Below, piece after piece: positions 10,350 to 20,508 of a stretch of 64,000 nucleotides of DNA; the first letter of the stretch is position 1, and the number at the start of each line of letters is the position of its first letter. Below the pieces are notes generated by a model. That model was not told where the DNA came from. It searched no databases and was given only the letters and a program-made list of their open reading frames with translations. The translations under genes were made by a program, and so were the position numbers. The stretch is from assembly GCF_900100315.1 (NCBI RefSeq), contig NZ_FNFF01000004.1:1-64000 (forward strand), read 5' to 3'. This stretch comes from Streptomyces indicus. GTDB lineage: Bacteria; Actinomycetota; Actinomycetes; Streptomycetales; Streptomycetaceae.

Positions 10350-10889
10350 ATGTCCCTGCCGCACGCGATCCTGACCGCGCTGCTCGAAAAGCCCTCGTCC
10401 GGCCTCGAGTTGACCCGCCGCTTCGACAAGTCGATCGGCTACTTCTGGTCGGCCACGCACCAGCAGATCTACCGGGAGCTGGGCCGCCTGGAGACCTCGG
10501 GGCTGATCAGGGCGCTGCCCTCGCAGGGGCCTTCGCGCGGCTCGAGGAAGGAGTACGAGGTCCTGCCGGCCGGGCGCGAGGAGCTTGCCGCCTGGGTCGC
10601 GCGCCCCGAGGACCCGCGCCCCATCCGCGACCCGCTGCTGCTTCGGGTGCGGGCCGCGGGCGTGGTCGGGCGCGCGGGCCTGGAGGAGGAGCTGCGCCGC
10701 CATCTCGCCCTCCACCGGCGGCAGTTGGCGGAGTACGAGGCGATCGAGGCGCGGGACTTCCCGGTGGGCGCGGACATCGACGTGCTCCAGCATCTGGTGC
10801 TGCGGGGCGGGATCGACCTGGAGACGTTCTGGGTGGCGTGGCTGGAGCGGGCGCTGGGGGAACTTGAGGAGGAGGGTCCGGGCGCCTGA
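10350..10889 (+). CDS. PadR family transcriptional regulator
   Basis: A 179-residue repressor starting MSLPHAILTALLEKPSSGLE (ATG 10350). The N-terminal winged helix (about 1-85) has the PadR features 'GYFWSATHQQIYRELGRLE' and a wing 'RKEYEVLPAGREEL'. The C-terminal part (90-175) is the helical Vir_act_alpha_C-type dimer domain. It is co-transcribed with the fadH-like gene 13 bp upstream and most likely binds the palindrome at 8239-8258. PadR proteins commonly sense phenolic acids. Confidence 0.92.
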   Translation: MSLPHAILTALLEKPSSGLELTRRFDKSIGYFWSATHQQIYRELGRLETSGLIRALPSQGPSRGSRKEYEVLPAGREELAAWVARPEDPRPIRDPLLLRVRAAGVVGRAGLEEELRRHLALHRRQLAEYEAIEARDFPVGADIDVLQHLVLRGGIDLETFWVAWLERALGELEEEGPGA

Positions 10890-10903
10890 CGGTCCCGGTC
10901 AGC

Positions 10904-11143
10904 TCAGGCGGCGCCCTTGGCCTTCGCGCTCCCCGCACCCCGGACCACCAGGTCCTGGAGCAGTTCGCGGGTGGCCTCCGCCACCGCGTCGACGGCGCGG
11001 TCGAACACCTCCTGGTTGTGGGCGGCGGGCGCCCGGAAGCCGGAGATCTTCCGCACGTACTGCAAGGCTGCGGCGCGGATGTCCTCCTCCGTGGCGTCGT
11101 GCTCGAGGACCGGGGGACGAAGGGTCTTGATGCTGCGGCACAT
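10904..11143 (-). CDS. DUF2277 family protein
   Basis: A 79-residue cytoplasmic protein beginning MCRSIKTLRPPVLEHDATEE, with 'EDIRAAALQYVRKISGF' and 'AVDAVAEATRELLQDL', the hallmark of DUF2277. Function of the family is unknown. Convergent with padR, ending 14 bp after it, and divergent from the next small gene. Confidence 0.9.
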   Translation of the reverse strand: MCRSIKTLRPPVLEHDATEEDIRAAALQYVRKISGFRAPAAHNQEVFDRAVDAVAEATRELLQDLVVRGAGSAKAKGAA

Positions 11144-11241
11144 GGCTCCAGTGTGGCCCGTGACCGCCGCTGGAACACCCGTTCGCGTGAACTCCCGGAT
11201 TCCGCTCGCCTTCGAAAATCGAACAGACGTAGCATTGCGGC

Positions 11242-11592
11242 GTGGCTGTGACTCCTGAGTTCCCGAGTGACCTCCTCCAGGGGCAGGAGGAGCTGCACCA
11301 GGTCCGATCAGAACTTCTGGCGCTCCTGAAGCGGCTCCCCTGGTCCGTCGTGCCCCTCGACGGCTTCAGCGACACCGCGGGCTGGCGCAAGGTGGAGCGC
11401 CCCGCCTCGCCCGGCTGGACGGAGGACGAGCAGGCCGAGGTGGAGAAGCTGCGCGAGCGGGAGCGGGAGCTCGCCGTGTTCGTCAGCGGCCACCGCTACT
11501 GGAAGGAGGTGGCCGCGCCGGACGTGGTCGACGCCCGCATGCTGCTCAAGCATGTCCACGAGCTGCCCGCGCAGCAGGGGGCCGGGGACTGA
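11242..11592 (+). CDS. Conserved small Streptomyces protein
   Basis: A 116-residue hydrophilic protein from GTG 11242 (a second GTG at 11248 is possible). Content: LLQGQEELHQVRSELLALLKRLPW, then a central WRKVERPASPGWTEDEQ and a charged coiled helix (EQAEVEKLREREREL). No family function known to me. No signal or membrane segment. Confidence 0.8.
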   Translation: MAVTPEFPSDLLQGQEELHQVRSELLALLKRLPWSVVPLDGFSDTAGWRKVERPASPGWTEDEQAEVEKLRERERELAVFVSGHRYWKEVAAPDVVDARMLLKHVHELPAQQGAGD

Positions 11593-11613
11593 CCCGGGGG
11601 CGGCCGGGGCGGC

Positions 11614-12276
11614 TCAGCCCGCCGTCTCCACCGTCGTCACGGCCCGCGGCCGCCGCATCAGATAGGCCGCCCCGGCGCCCGCCCCGAACAGCGCCGCGAG
11701 CGAGACGCCCGTGGCCACCCAGGTCGCGCCGAGGAGCTGGCCGCCGAAGTAGCCGAGGCCCACGCTGTACGCGGCCCAGGCCACCCCCGCGAGCGCCGAC
11801 CACGGCAGGAACTCGCGTACGCGCCGGTGCGCCGCACCCGCGCCGAAGGAGACCACCGAGCGGCCGGCCGGGGCGAAGCGTGCGAGGACGACCAGTGCGC
11901 CGCCACCCCGTGCGAGTGCGGCGCCGAGACGTTCCTGCGCCGAGGCGAGGCGGCGTGAGCGGGCGAGCGCGCGGTCCCAGCGCGGGCCGCCGCGCCAGGC
12001 CAGGCGGTAGGCCGCGAGGTCGCCGAGCACCGAGGCGGTCGCCGCGCACAGGGCGAGCAGCAGCAGATCGGGTACGTCGCCCACCACTTGCGTGGCGGAG
12101 CCGGCCACCGCGCTCGAACCGGCCACGGCCCCCGTGCCGGCCGCCGCCGCGGTGGCCGCGGTGATCACCAGGAAGCCGCTCGGCAGCACCGGCAGGAACA
12201 CGTCGAAGAGGATCGAGACCGCGACGACGGCATAGATCCAGGGGCTGCCGGTGAGGGCGCCCACACTGTCCAGCAC
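11614..12276 (-). CDS. DedA (SNARE-associated/VTT) family membrane protein
   Basis: About 220 residues from GTG 12276, preceded by GGAGG at good spacing; the upstream reading frame lacks a binding site. Four to five hydrophobic helices, with the DedA-type signature 'ARFAPAGRSVVSFGAGAAHRRVREFLPWSALAGVAWA' spread over residues ~140-180. DedA proteins act in membrane homeostasis and are proposed to move lipid carriers or export by proton antiport. The fit to the central motif is good, but the protein is on the short side. The gene ends 21 bp after the preceding small gene on the opposite strand. Confidence 0.8.
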   Translation of the reverse strand: MLDSVGALTGSPWIYAVVAVSILFDVFLPVLPSGFLVITAATAAAAGTGAVAGSSAVAGSATQVVGDVPDLLLLALCAATASVLGDLAAYRLAWRGGPRWDRALARSRRLASAQERLGAALARGGGALVVLARFAPAGRSVVSFGAGAAHRRVREFLPWSALAGVAWAAYSVGLGYFGGQLLGATWVATGVSLAALFGAGAGAAYLMRRPRAVTTVETAG

Positions 12277-12535
12277 GAGTCCCTCCCGGTCGGCAGTACC
12301 GCGCCGCTCGGGCGCCGCTGAAGTGCGCGTCCGTGGCATCCGGACACGGGGCAACATCAACAGCCATACAGCGTACGCACGAGGGCACGGCGCACATCCA
12401 CGGGGGTGCACAGGCCCTTCGCAGGTCGTTCACCCGGCTGCCGTGCCCGATGCGGCGGCCGGTCACGAAGTCCCGTACGAACGAAGGGGGCAACAGGGGG
12501 CGTACCGGGACGGACCAGACGAAGGAGAGTCGGCG

Positions 12536-13102
12536 ATGGTGGCAGGGATGGCGGTGGCGGGTCTGACGGCCGCGCTGCTCGCGACGACGGGCGGAACGGG
12601 GCACAGCGCGGCAGCCGCGGACTACTACTGGATGCGCGCGGAGGCCACCTTCGCGCCGCCGAGCGCGCTGATCCCGTCCACCGCGAAGACGTACGACCTC
12701 GGTCTCGTGCCCGCGGCCGGCTGGGTCGAGGTGCGCCAGCACACCGACGAGCGGGGCACGAAGGTCGCGCTGCGGGTCAAGGGGCTCAAGCCCGGCTACG
12801 CGTACGGCGCGCACGTGCACCAGAAGCCGTGCGGCACCGATCCGATGGACGCCGGCGGGCACTACCAGAACAAGGTCGACCCGGTGCAGCCCTCGAAGGA
12901 CCCGAAGTACCTGAACGCGGACAACGAGATCTGGCTGGACTTCACCACGGACGAGGCCGGGAACGGCAAAGCGGCCGCGCACCACAGCTGGAACTTCCGC
13001 CGGGGCGCGGCCGCTTCGGTGGTCCTGCACCGCGAACAGGGCGGTGCGGGAGACCGGTTGGCCTGTTTCACCGTGCCGTTCGGATCGCTTCCTCGCGCTT
13101 GA
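12536..13102 (+). CDS. sodC: Secreted Cu/Zn-superoxide-dismutase-like protein
   Basis: A 188-residue exported protein from ATG 12536 (GGAG at about -11). Signal peptide ~1-26 (AVAGLTAALLATTGG.. cut near AAAAD). The mature part keeps SOD_Cu features: GAHVHQKPCG with the His-x-His copper pair, DAGGHYQNKVD, and a later AHHSW and VLHRE. It differs from canonical SodC in the loop 'FTTDEAGNGKAAAHHSW', so dismutase activity is likely but not certain. Its 3' end overlaps the convergent doxX gene by 35 bp. Confidence 0.8.
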   Translation: MVAGMAVAGLTAALLATTGGTGHSAAAADYYWMRAEATFAPPSALIPSTAKTYDLGLVPAAGWVEVRQHTDERGTKVALRVKGLKPGYAYGAHVHQKPCGTDPMDAGGHYQNKVDPVQPSKDPKYLNADNEIWLDFTTDEAGNGKAAAHHSWNFRRGAAASVVLHREQGGAGDRLACFTVPFGSLPRA

Positions 13103-13574
13103 CGGACGCTTCGGCGCTCCCGGAGGACTCCGGGGCGGAGCCGCCCGCGGCCGTCGGCTGCGCGCCGACGCGGGCGCCGCGCGAGAAGAGCCGGTCGAGG
13201 CCGAGGGCGCCGGAGCCGGTGAAGACGAGCAGGAAGAAGGCCCAGCAGAACAGGGCGGAGGACTCGCCGCCGTTCTGCAGCGGCCACAGGGCCTCGGGCT
13301 GGTGGACCTTGAAGTACGCGTAGGCCATCGAGCCCGAGGCCAGGAACGCGGCGGGGCGGGTGGCGAGGCCGATGAGCACCAGGCCGCCGCACACGAGCTG
13401 GATCACGGCCGCGTACCAGGACGGCCAGGCGCCGATCTCCGGCGTGCTGCCGCCCATCGGGCCGCCGAGCACACCGAACAGGGTGGCCGCGCCGTGGCAG
13501 GCGAAGAGCAGTCCGACGACGATGCGGAACAGGGCGACGGCATAGGGCTGGGCGCTGTTGAGACGTCCAGTCAT
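13068..13574 (-). CDS. DoxX family membrane protein
   Basis: A 168-residue integral membrane protein with four hydrophobic helices (about 12-30, 52-72, 76-92, 105-125) and the DoxX motif 'LFRIVVGLLFACHGAATLFG'. Actinobacterial DoxX proteins interact with superoxide dismutase and thiol oxidation at the membrane (shown for the mycobacterial SodA-SseA-DoxX complex). Here the convergent neighbour, overlapping by 35 bp, is a secreted Cu/Zn-SOD-like gene. The C-terminal 40 residues are a soluble Ala/Ser/Glu tail. An iron box lies 53 bp upstream of the start, so iron limitation probably induces it. Confidence 0.88.
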   Translation of the reverse strand: MTGRLNSAQPYAVALFRIVVGLLFACHGAATLFGVLGGPMGGSTPEIGAWPSWYAAVIQLVCGGLVLIGLATRPAAFLASGSMAYAYFKVHQPEALWPLQNGGESSALFCWAFFLLVFTGSGALGLDRLFSRGARVGAQPTAAGGSAPESSGSAEASVKREEAIRTAR

Positions 13575-13626
13575 GGTGGGGGACTCCTTACTTCGGTCCG
13601 GGGACGAGGACCGACCTGGGGGAGCC

Positions 13627-13645
13627 CTAGGTTAGGTAAACCTTA
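13627..13645. promoter_or_regulatory. Iron box (DmdR1/IdeR-type operator)
   Basis: CTAGGTTAGGTAAACCTTA matches the IdeR/DmdR1 consensus TTAGGTTAGGCTAACCTAA at 15 of 19 positions by eye, with a good central dyad. It sits upstream of doxX and overlaps the stop codon of the FAD protein gene. Fe2+-loaded DmdR1 would repress doxX. Confidence 0.65.
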
Positions 13646-15568
13646 GCGTGCTTGCAAGTTCAACATTCGGCCGTCGGCCGGATTCCGTTCGCCGCGCGCA
13701 CCGGCCCGCGCATCCCCCAGCACCGCCCGCGCCACCGCGTCCGCGTCCGCCAGCGTCACCGAGTCCACCCCGGGCCGCGCGCCCGCCGCGGTCACCCAGT
13801 GCACCCCCTCGGCGGGCACGCCGAGCGCGTACCGCGCGGGATGCGCGGCTCCTTGACGGTCGATCAGACGGTAGGGACTCGGGGTGACGTCCAGGCCTCC
13901 GGTCTCGTAATCGCCGACGACGTGCGGGCGGCAGCGGCCCGTTTTGAGCAGGCGGGCGAGCAGCGGGTCGGCGGTGCGGCGCAGGTCCGGCTCCGGCAGC
14001 CGCGCCTCGACGAGCACGCGCGCGCTCACCTCGGAGCCCGGCACGTCGGGGGAGTGGGCGGTGAACGCGCCCTGTTCTGCGGCGACTTGCATGCGGGGCC
14101 CGACGACCGTGAGGACGCCCGCGTCGAGCAGGGCGCACATCTCCTCGATACGGCGCCGGGGCGGGCCGATCGACAGGAACGCGTTGAGCGGGGTGTACCA
14201 GCGGTCCAGGTGCTCACGGCGCGAGCGGCCGGTCAGGCCGCCGTGGTCGACGATCAGGCGCAGCTCGTTGCGCAGGTCGCGCAGTACATCGAGCGCCGCC
14301 TTGAGCGGGCCCGAGACATTGCCGCGCGCGGCCTCGGCGGCGTCCGCGCGCAGATGTCCGCCGAGCCAGCCGCGCCAGTCCTCGGGGCCGGTGAAGGTGC
14401 GTCCGCGGTACGGGCGCGAGATGCGGTCCCAGGACCAGCGGGCCGTGGGCGGCAGGCCGAACTCGGCCAGGAGCAGGGCGAGTTCGGGATCGTGGAGGCC
14501 GGCGAGGAAGCGTTCGCGGAAGGCCGTCCGCCGGTCCGCGACGAGCAGCGCTTCGTAATAGACGCACTCCACCTCCCTCGCGACCAGGGGCCAGACCTCG
14601 TCGAGGAAGTCGGGTGGATCGCCCTCGGCGGTGCGTTTGCGGAAGGCCTCGATGACGTCCTCGGTGAGCACGAGCGGGAGGTGGCGGCCGTGTGCGCCCT
14701 TCTCGTTGTCGCCGCGTGCCTGGTACGGGATGCCGCGCCGCGAGCCCGCGAGCAGCCGTGGCTCGCGGCCGGACGGCAGATAGCGCAGCCCGTGCGGGGT
14801 CCGCTCGAAGCGGCCGCCGCGGCCCCGGGTCAACAGGGCCATGTGGTCGAAGAAGTTGAGCCCGAGTCCGCGCAGGATGACCGGCTCGCCGGGTGCGAGC
14901 GAGGACAGGTCCACGTCGGCGGGGTTGGCGGGCGGGAGGTGGCGCAGGCCGTGCCGGGCGGCGTGGGCGGCGAGGCGTTCCTGGCCGCGGTCGCCGAGCG
15001 CGGGGAGGTGGCCCTGGGCGAGGACCACCGCGTCCAGGCCCTCGATACGGGTGCCGTCGTCGAGGTCGAGGCGCTGGGGGCCGTCCCCCTCCAGGCGGAC
15101 CGCGCGGGCGCGGTGCACCTCGATCCGTATCCGCTCGGGCGCCCTGCGCACCGTCTCGGCGAACACCCACTCCAGATAGCGGCCGTAGAGCGCACGCGCC
15201 GGGTAGGCGTCCGGGCCGAGCGCCGTCGCCGGGTCGCGCGCCGCCCACTCGTACAGGCTCGGGCCCGGGCGGACGGGGCCCGCGCAGCTGACGCTCTCGT
15301 CCGTGAACAGCGTGACCTGGGAGGCGACGGTGTTCATCAGGAGCTCGGGGCTCTGGTCGGTGCGCCACACCTGCCCGGCGCCCGGCAGCGCGGGGTCGAT
15401 CACGTGGACCGTGAGCCGGGTGTCCGGCGGCAGGAGTTCCGGCGCGGAGGCGCAGAGCCGCTCGACGACGCCGGTGCCCCGCGGTCCGGCCCCGACCACG
15501 GCGACGGCCGACTCCTGGGCGTATCGGGGTATTCGGGGTGGTACGGGCGTCGGGGACGTCGCGGGCAA
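13643..15568 (-). CDS. FAD/NAD(P)-binding protein (NAD_binding_9 type)
   Basis: A 641-residue cytoplasmic flavoprotein. The N-terminus has the dinucleotide fold AVVGAGPRGTGVVERL (about 22-37), followed by 'GAGQVWRTDQSPELLMNT' and 'VVLAQGHLPA', hallmarks of the FAD-NAD(P)-binding 'NAD_binding_9' family. A second nucleotide motif, 'VILRGLGLNFFDHMAL', lies near 230. Members occur beside siderophore and amine-oxidation genes and are thought to be N-oxygenase-like or accessory reductases; the reaction here is unknown. The gene lies directly upstream of the iron box and doxX, and its stop codon is inside the iron box. Confidence 0.85.
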   Translation of the reverse strand: MPATSPTPVPPRIPRYAQESAVAVVGAGPRGTGVVERLCASAPELLPPDTRLTVHVIDPALPGAGQVWRTDQSPELLMNTVASQVTLFTDESVSCAGPVRPGPSLYEWAARDPATALGPDAYPARALYGRYLEWVFAETVRRAPERIRIEVHRARAVRLEGDGPQRLDLDDGTRIEGLDAVVLAQGHLPALGDRGQERLAAHAARHGLRHLPPANPADVDLSSLAPGEPVILRGLGLNFFDHMALLTRGRGGRFERTPHGLRYLPSGREPRLLAGSRRGIPYQARGDNEKGAHGRHLPLVLTEDVIEAFRKRTAEGDPPDFLDEVWPLVAREVECVYYEALLVADRRTAFRERFLAGLHDPELALLLAEFGLPPTARWSWDRISRPYRGRTFTGPEDWRGWLGGHLRADAAEAARGNVSGPLKAALDVLRDLRNELRLIVDHGGLTGRSRREHLDRWYTPLNAFLSIGPPRRRIEEMCALLDAGVLTVVGPRMQVAAEQGAFTAHSPDVPGSEVSARVLVEARLPEPDLRRTADPLLARLLKTGRCRPHVVGDYETGGLDVTPSPYRLIDRQGAAHPARYALGVPAEGVHWVTAAGARPGVDSVTLADADAVARAVLGDARAGARGERNPADGRMLNLQAR

Positions 15569-15873
15569 GAGGTGGACTCCCGGTCGTGTGGGGCAACTTG
15601 GGCGTCACGTGGGGTGGGGGTGACGGATGAGGAAGCGGATGGTCCGCCTCATCATGCCGTCGCCGCGCCGCCTGTCGATGCCCTGACCGGAATTGCCCCG
15701 TCCGCTGTGGGGCGGATCACGCAGGTCCCGCGGAGGCACCACGGGACCCCCACAAGAACGCCATGGGGCCGCCACACCAGCCCTACGGTCACCCGCGAAA
15801 CGCGCGAGCCCTTACGGCGTGAGCTGCGCGTCCTACGGCGTGAGCTGCGCGTCCTACGGCGGGAGCTGTGGTC
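15569..15873. other. 305-bp intergenic region with tandem 21-bp repeats at its left-strand gene end
   Basis: No gene. The right part (15813-15873) is a run of 21-bp repeats continuing into the end of the PhoD gene. The left part is presumably the promoter of the FAD protein. No other structure seen. Confidence 0.6.

Positions 15874-15895
<22 letters not shown>
15813..15895. repeat. Four tandem copies of a 21-bp repeat containing a stop codon
   Basis: Unit TACGGCGTGAGCTGCGCGTCC at 15813-15833, 15834-15854, 15855-15874 (20 bp, diverged) and 15875-15895. The last copy is the final codons of the PhoD gene read on the minus strand (..D-T-Q-L-T-P-stop), so the gene's own 3' end has been copied downstream three more times. 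Confidence 0.85.
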
Positions 15896-17532
<1,637 letters not shown>

Positions 17533-17632
17533 TTCCCTCCGTCGCCCGTACGGTACGGAACGACGGAGGGTCGTGGGGAGGTTCCGCCGTAACGAATCAG
17601 TCGTAGCGGATCAGCGACCGGTCAGCGACCGG

Positions 17633-18280
17633 TCAGCACCCGCTGAGCGCCGACTGGAGCGCGCTCTTCTCGGCCGAGTCCACGCTCAGCCCGTAGTGGT
17701 GCTTCACGTCCACCCACATCCGTACGTACATGCAGGTGTAGGCGGTGCGCGGAGGCAGCCACTCCGCCGGGTCCTGGTCGCCCTTGGCCTGGTTCACGTT
17801 GTCCGTGACGGCGATCAGCTGCGGCTGGGCGAGGTCGTTGGCGAAGCTCTGGCGCCGCGCGGTGGTCCAGCTGCTCGCGCCCGAGCGCCAGGCCTCGGCG
17901 AGCGGGATCACGTGGTCGATGTCCACATCCGATGCGGCGCTCCAGGTGGCGCCGTCGTACGGGGAGTACCAACTGCCGGACGTGGCGGCGCAGCTGGAGT
18001 CCTGCTGCACATTGGTGCCGTCGCGCTTGAGCACCACCTCGCGGGTGTTGCAGGCGCCGGACTGGGTGATCCAGTGCGGGAACTTGTCGCGGCTGTAGCC
18101 GGTCGAGGAGCCCTCGGCCTTCACGGTGAGCTCGCCCAGGTAGGTGCGGGCGGTGGTCGCGCTGATCGGGGTGGGGGGCGCGGCCTGGGCGGGCGGGCCG
18201 GTGAGCAGGCTCACAGCGGCGGCCGCGGCGGTCAGGGCGGCGAGGGCACCGGCTCGTTGACGCGCGTAGACACCGGACAT
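17633..18280 (-). CDS. Secreted HNH endonuclease family protein (DUF1524/GmrSD type)
   Basis: A 215-residue exported protein: Ala-rich signal peptide (1-33, cut after PAQA), then a domain containing DIDHVIPLAEAW (catalytic His) and 'NQAKGDQDPAEWLPP', the signature of the DUF1524 HNH fold. Four cysteines may form disulfides (GACNTREV, SSCAATS, TCMYV and the C-terminal GC). Such secreted nucleases are common in Streptomyces and probably degrade extracellular DNA for nutrient recovery or competition. It is 100 bp downstream of the PhoD gene end on the other side, with no clear operon partner. Confidence 0.88.
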   Translation of the reverse strand: MSGVYARQRAGALAALTAAAAAVSLLTGPPAQAAPPTPISATTARTYLGELTVKAEGSSTGYSRDKFPHWITQSGACNTREVVLKRDGTNVQQDSSCAATSGSWYSPYDGATWSAASDVDIDHVIPLAEAWRSGASSWTTARRQSFANDLAQPQLIAVTDNVNQAKGDQDPAEWLPPRTAYTCMYVRMWVDVKHHYGLSVDSAEKSALQSALSGC

Positions 18281-18555
18281 GCGAACTCCCTTGGTGTGGG
18301 GGGATGTTGAGCGCTCCCCGCTGGTGTGCGAGCGCGCTCATGCTGGCGGCGCGGGATGGCGTGCAGATGTGCGCCGGGTGACAGGGTCGCGTCAACCCGA
18401 TGAGCGGACAAGAGGGCGTGCACGAACCTCATCCGCCATGCCTGGCAGGGGAGTTGGTGTGCGGCGGCCGTGCGGCCGGGGTTGGTGCCGCACCGGGTCC
18501 GGGACCTAAGGCCCTGACGGCAGCGGACGTACGTCGCGTACGATGGAGGACGCAG
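18281..18555. other. Intergenic region upstream of the Mn riboswitch
   Basis: Promoter region for the divergent HNH nuclease and for the riboswitch transcript. No gene or repeat recognised. Confidence 0.5.
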
Positions 18556-18668
18556 AAGGGGAGTAGCTCTTCGCCGGACCGTCGACATACTGCTCAGCCG
18601 TCTTCCGACAGGCTGGGCCGGCGCCCGGAGCGGACCGTTCGCGGACCGCCAGCGAGACCTTCGGCAAG
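18556..18668 (+). promoter_or_regulatory. yybP-ykoY manganese riboswitch
   Basis: The leader contains AAGGGGAGTAGCTCT (18556-18570), the conserved 5' element, and GCGAGACCTTCGGC (18652-18665), the conserved 3' element of the yybP-ykoY motif, separated by two GC-rich hairpin arms. This RNA binds Mn2+ and turns on Mn-export genes. The downstream gene is a GDT1/TMEM165-family transporter, a common partner of this riboswitch. After the aptamer, GGCACCTC (18702-18709) can pair with GAGGTGTCC (18726-18734), a plausible expression platform ~45 nt before the start codon. Confidence 0.8.
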
Positions 18669-18776
18669 CAGTGCCCGTGTGCGCCTCTGCCCGGCAGGGG
18701 TGGCACCTCAGCGCGCTGCCGTGCCGAGGTGTCCGCAGCAACTCTCGGTGGGGCAGCCCCGACCGATTGAGGAACC

Positions 18777-19358
18777 TTGATCAGCTTCAGCGTGATGGCG
18801 CTCGTCTTCGGCGTCGTCTTCCTCGCCGAACTGCCCGACAAGACCGCGCTCGCCGGCCTCGTCCTCGGCACCCGCTACCGCGCCTCGTACGTGTTCGCCG
18901 GTGTCGCCGCGGCCTTCGCCGTGCACGTCGCGCTCGCGATCGCGGCCGGCTCGGTGCTCACCCTGCTCCCCAACCGCCTCGTCCAGGCGCTCACCGGCGT
19001 GCTCTTCCTCGCGGGCGCGGTGATGCTCCTGATGAAGAAGGACGAGGGCGAGGAAGAGGTCAGGAAGCCCGAGGACCAGTCGTTCTGGAAGGTGTCCGGG
19101 GCGGGCTTCATGCTCATCCTCGTCGCCGAGTTCGGCGATCTGACCCAGATCATGACGGCCAACCTCGCCGCCAAGTACGACGACCCGCTCTCGGTCGGCC
19201 TCGGTGCGGTGCTCGCGCTCTGGTCCGTGGCGGCCATCGGCATCATCGGCGGCAAGGCGCTGCTCAAGCGGGTGCCGCTGCGGCTCATCACCAAGATCGC
19301 GGCGATCGCCATGCTCGCCCTTGCGGGCTTCAGCCTGTACGAGGCTGTGGCGCCGTAA
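18777..19358 (+). CDS. TMEM165/GDT1 (UPF0016) family cation transporter, probable Mn2+ exporter
   Basis: A 193-residue membrane protein with six hydrophobic helices in two inverted halves. Each half carries the family motif E-x-G-D-(K/R)-(T/S): here ELPDKT (about 18-23, Gly replaced by Pro) and EFGDLT (about 118-123). The family exchanges Mn2+/Ca2+ for protons. TTG 18777 is the start (GAGGA 7 bp upstream). A charged loop KKDEGEEEVRKPEDQ separates the halves. Control by the upstream Mn riboswitch supports Mn2+ detoxification. Confidence 0.9.
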   Translation: MISFSVMALVFGVVFLAELPDKTALAGLVLGTRYRASYVFAGVAAAFAVHVALAIAAGSVLTLLPNRLVQALTGVLFLAGAVMLLMKKDEGEEEVRKPEDQSFWKVSGAGFMLILVAEFGDLTQIMTANLAAKYDDPLSVGLGAVLALWSVAAIGIIGGKALLKRVPLRLITKIAAIAMLALAGFSLYEAVAP

Positions 19359-19501
19359 GCCCCCGGGCGCCGTGGGCCTGCCGGGCTTTCTGGGACTCCT
19401 GGGACTCCTGGGGCTCCTGGGCCTGCGCCGGGCCTGAGCCGGGTCTGCCGGAGCCTGTCTGCCGGGCTCCTGCCGAGGGCGCTGTGACCTGCTGTTTTAT
19501 G

Positions 19502-19529
19502 GCGGCCTGTCCGGAATCGGGCAGGCCGC
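19502..19529. terminator. Hairpin between transporter and HAD genes
   Basis: GCGGCCTGTCCG / CGGGCAGGCCGC stem (one G-T) with GAAT loop, 140 bp after the transporter stop codon. No U-tract; likely a GC-hairpin terminator. Confidence 0.55.
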
Positions 19530-19698
19530 TGGCGTAGCGCCGTCCTTGTTTTGTAAGCTGTAGGAACAAAGTGGTCCTCGCCCGCACCTCCCTGACCGGC
19601 GGGCGGGACCGCTCTGTTCCCTTCCGCGGCCGCGGTCGACACCGGGCCGCGGCTTCCGCGGCCGGCACCGGCCGCGTCCCGAGCTCTGGAGACCGCCG

Positions 19699-20370
19699 AT
19701 GACGGCCACCGAGGCCACCACCGTGCTGACCGCCCGCGCCCTGCTGCTCGACATGGACGGCACGATCGTCAACTCCGATGCGGTGGTGGAGCGTTGCTGG
19801 CGACGCTTCGCCGACAAGCACGGGCTCGACTTCGAGCAGGTCATCTCCGTCGTGCACGGCCGCCAGGGCTACGCCTCCATGGCGCTGCTGCTGCCGGACC
19901 GCCCGATGGAGGAGAACTACGCGGAGAACCGCGAGATGCTCGCGGCCGAGACCGCCGACGTCGACGGCGTGGTCCCGGTGGGCGGCGCCCCCGCCTTCAT
20001 GGCCGCGCTCCAGGGCCTGCCGCACGCCCTCGTCACCTCGGCCGACGTGGCCCTGGCCACCGCCCGGATCGACGCGGCCGGGCTGCCGATGCCCGAGCAC
20101 CGCATCACCGCCGAGTCGGTCTCGGCCAGCAAGCCGGACCCCGAGGGCTTCCTCAAGGGCGCGGCCCTGCTCGGCGCCGACCCGGCCGACTGCATCGTCT
20201 TCGAGGACTCCGGCGCCGGCATCGCCGCGGGCAAGGCGGCCGGGATGCGCGTGGTGGGCGTCGGCCCGCGCGCCGTGCAGTACGAGCCCACCGTGCACGT
20301 CATGGACCTTGACGAGATCAAGGTCGTCGAGGCGGCGGACGGCTCGGTGGAGCTGCACTTCAAGGGCTGA
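19699..20370 (+). CDS. HAD superfamily hydrolase (phosphatase, beta-PGM-like)
   Basis: A 223-residue cytoplasmic phosphatase. HAD motifs: I LLLDMDGTIVNS (nucleophile Asp ~18), II ALVTSAD, III KPDPEGF, IV FEDSGAGIAAG. The helical cap follows motif I. Nearest known types are sugar-phosphate phosphatases and beta-phosphoglucomutases; the exact substrate cannot be read. Start ATG 19699 is consistent with the family. It appears to be a single-gene unit bounded by hairpins at 19502 and 20411. Confidence 0.9.
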   Translation: MTATEATTVLTARALLLDMDGTIVNSDAVVERCWRRFADKHGLDFEQVISVVHGRQGYASMALLLPDRPMEENYAENREMLAAETADVDGVVPVGGAPAFMAALQGLPHALVTSADVALATARIDAAGLPMPEHRITAESVSASKPDPEGFLKGAALLGADPADCIVFEDSGAGIAAGKAAGMRVVGVGPRAVQYEPTVHVMDLDEIKVVEAADGSVELHFKG

Positions 20371-20410
20371 CAGCTGCCCCTGGAGGGCTGAGGACCAGCG
20401 ATTTCCTGAC

Positions 20411-20443
20411 GGGCCCGGCCGCGCACCGCGCGCGGCCGGGCCC
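20411..20443. terminator. GC hairpin terminator after the HAD gene
   Basis: GGGCCCGGCCGCG (20411-20423) pairs with CGCGGCCGGGCCC (20431-20443), a 13-bp perfect stem, followed by GTCTCGT. Ends the HAD transcript. Confidence 0.7.
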
Positions 20444-20508
20444 GTCTCGTATGTCCGAAGTGGGGGCTCCCGCGCGGTGCGGCGGGCGGCTGCGCGAAGA
20501 TGGGCGGC

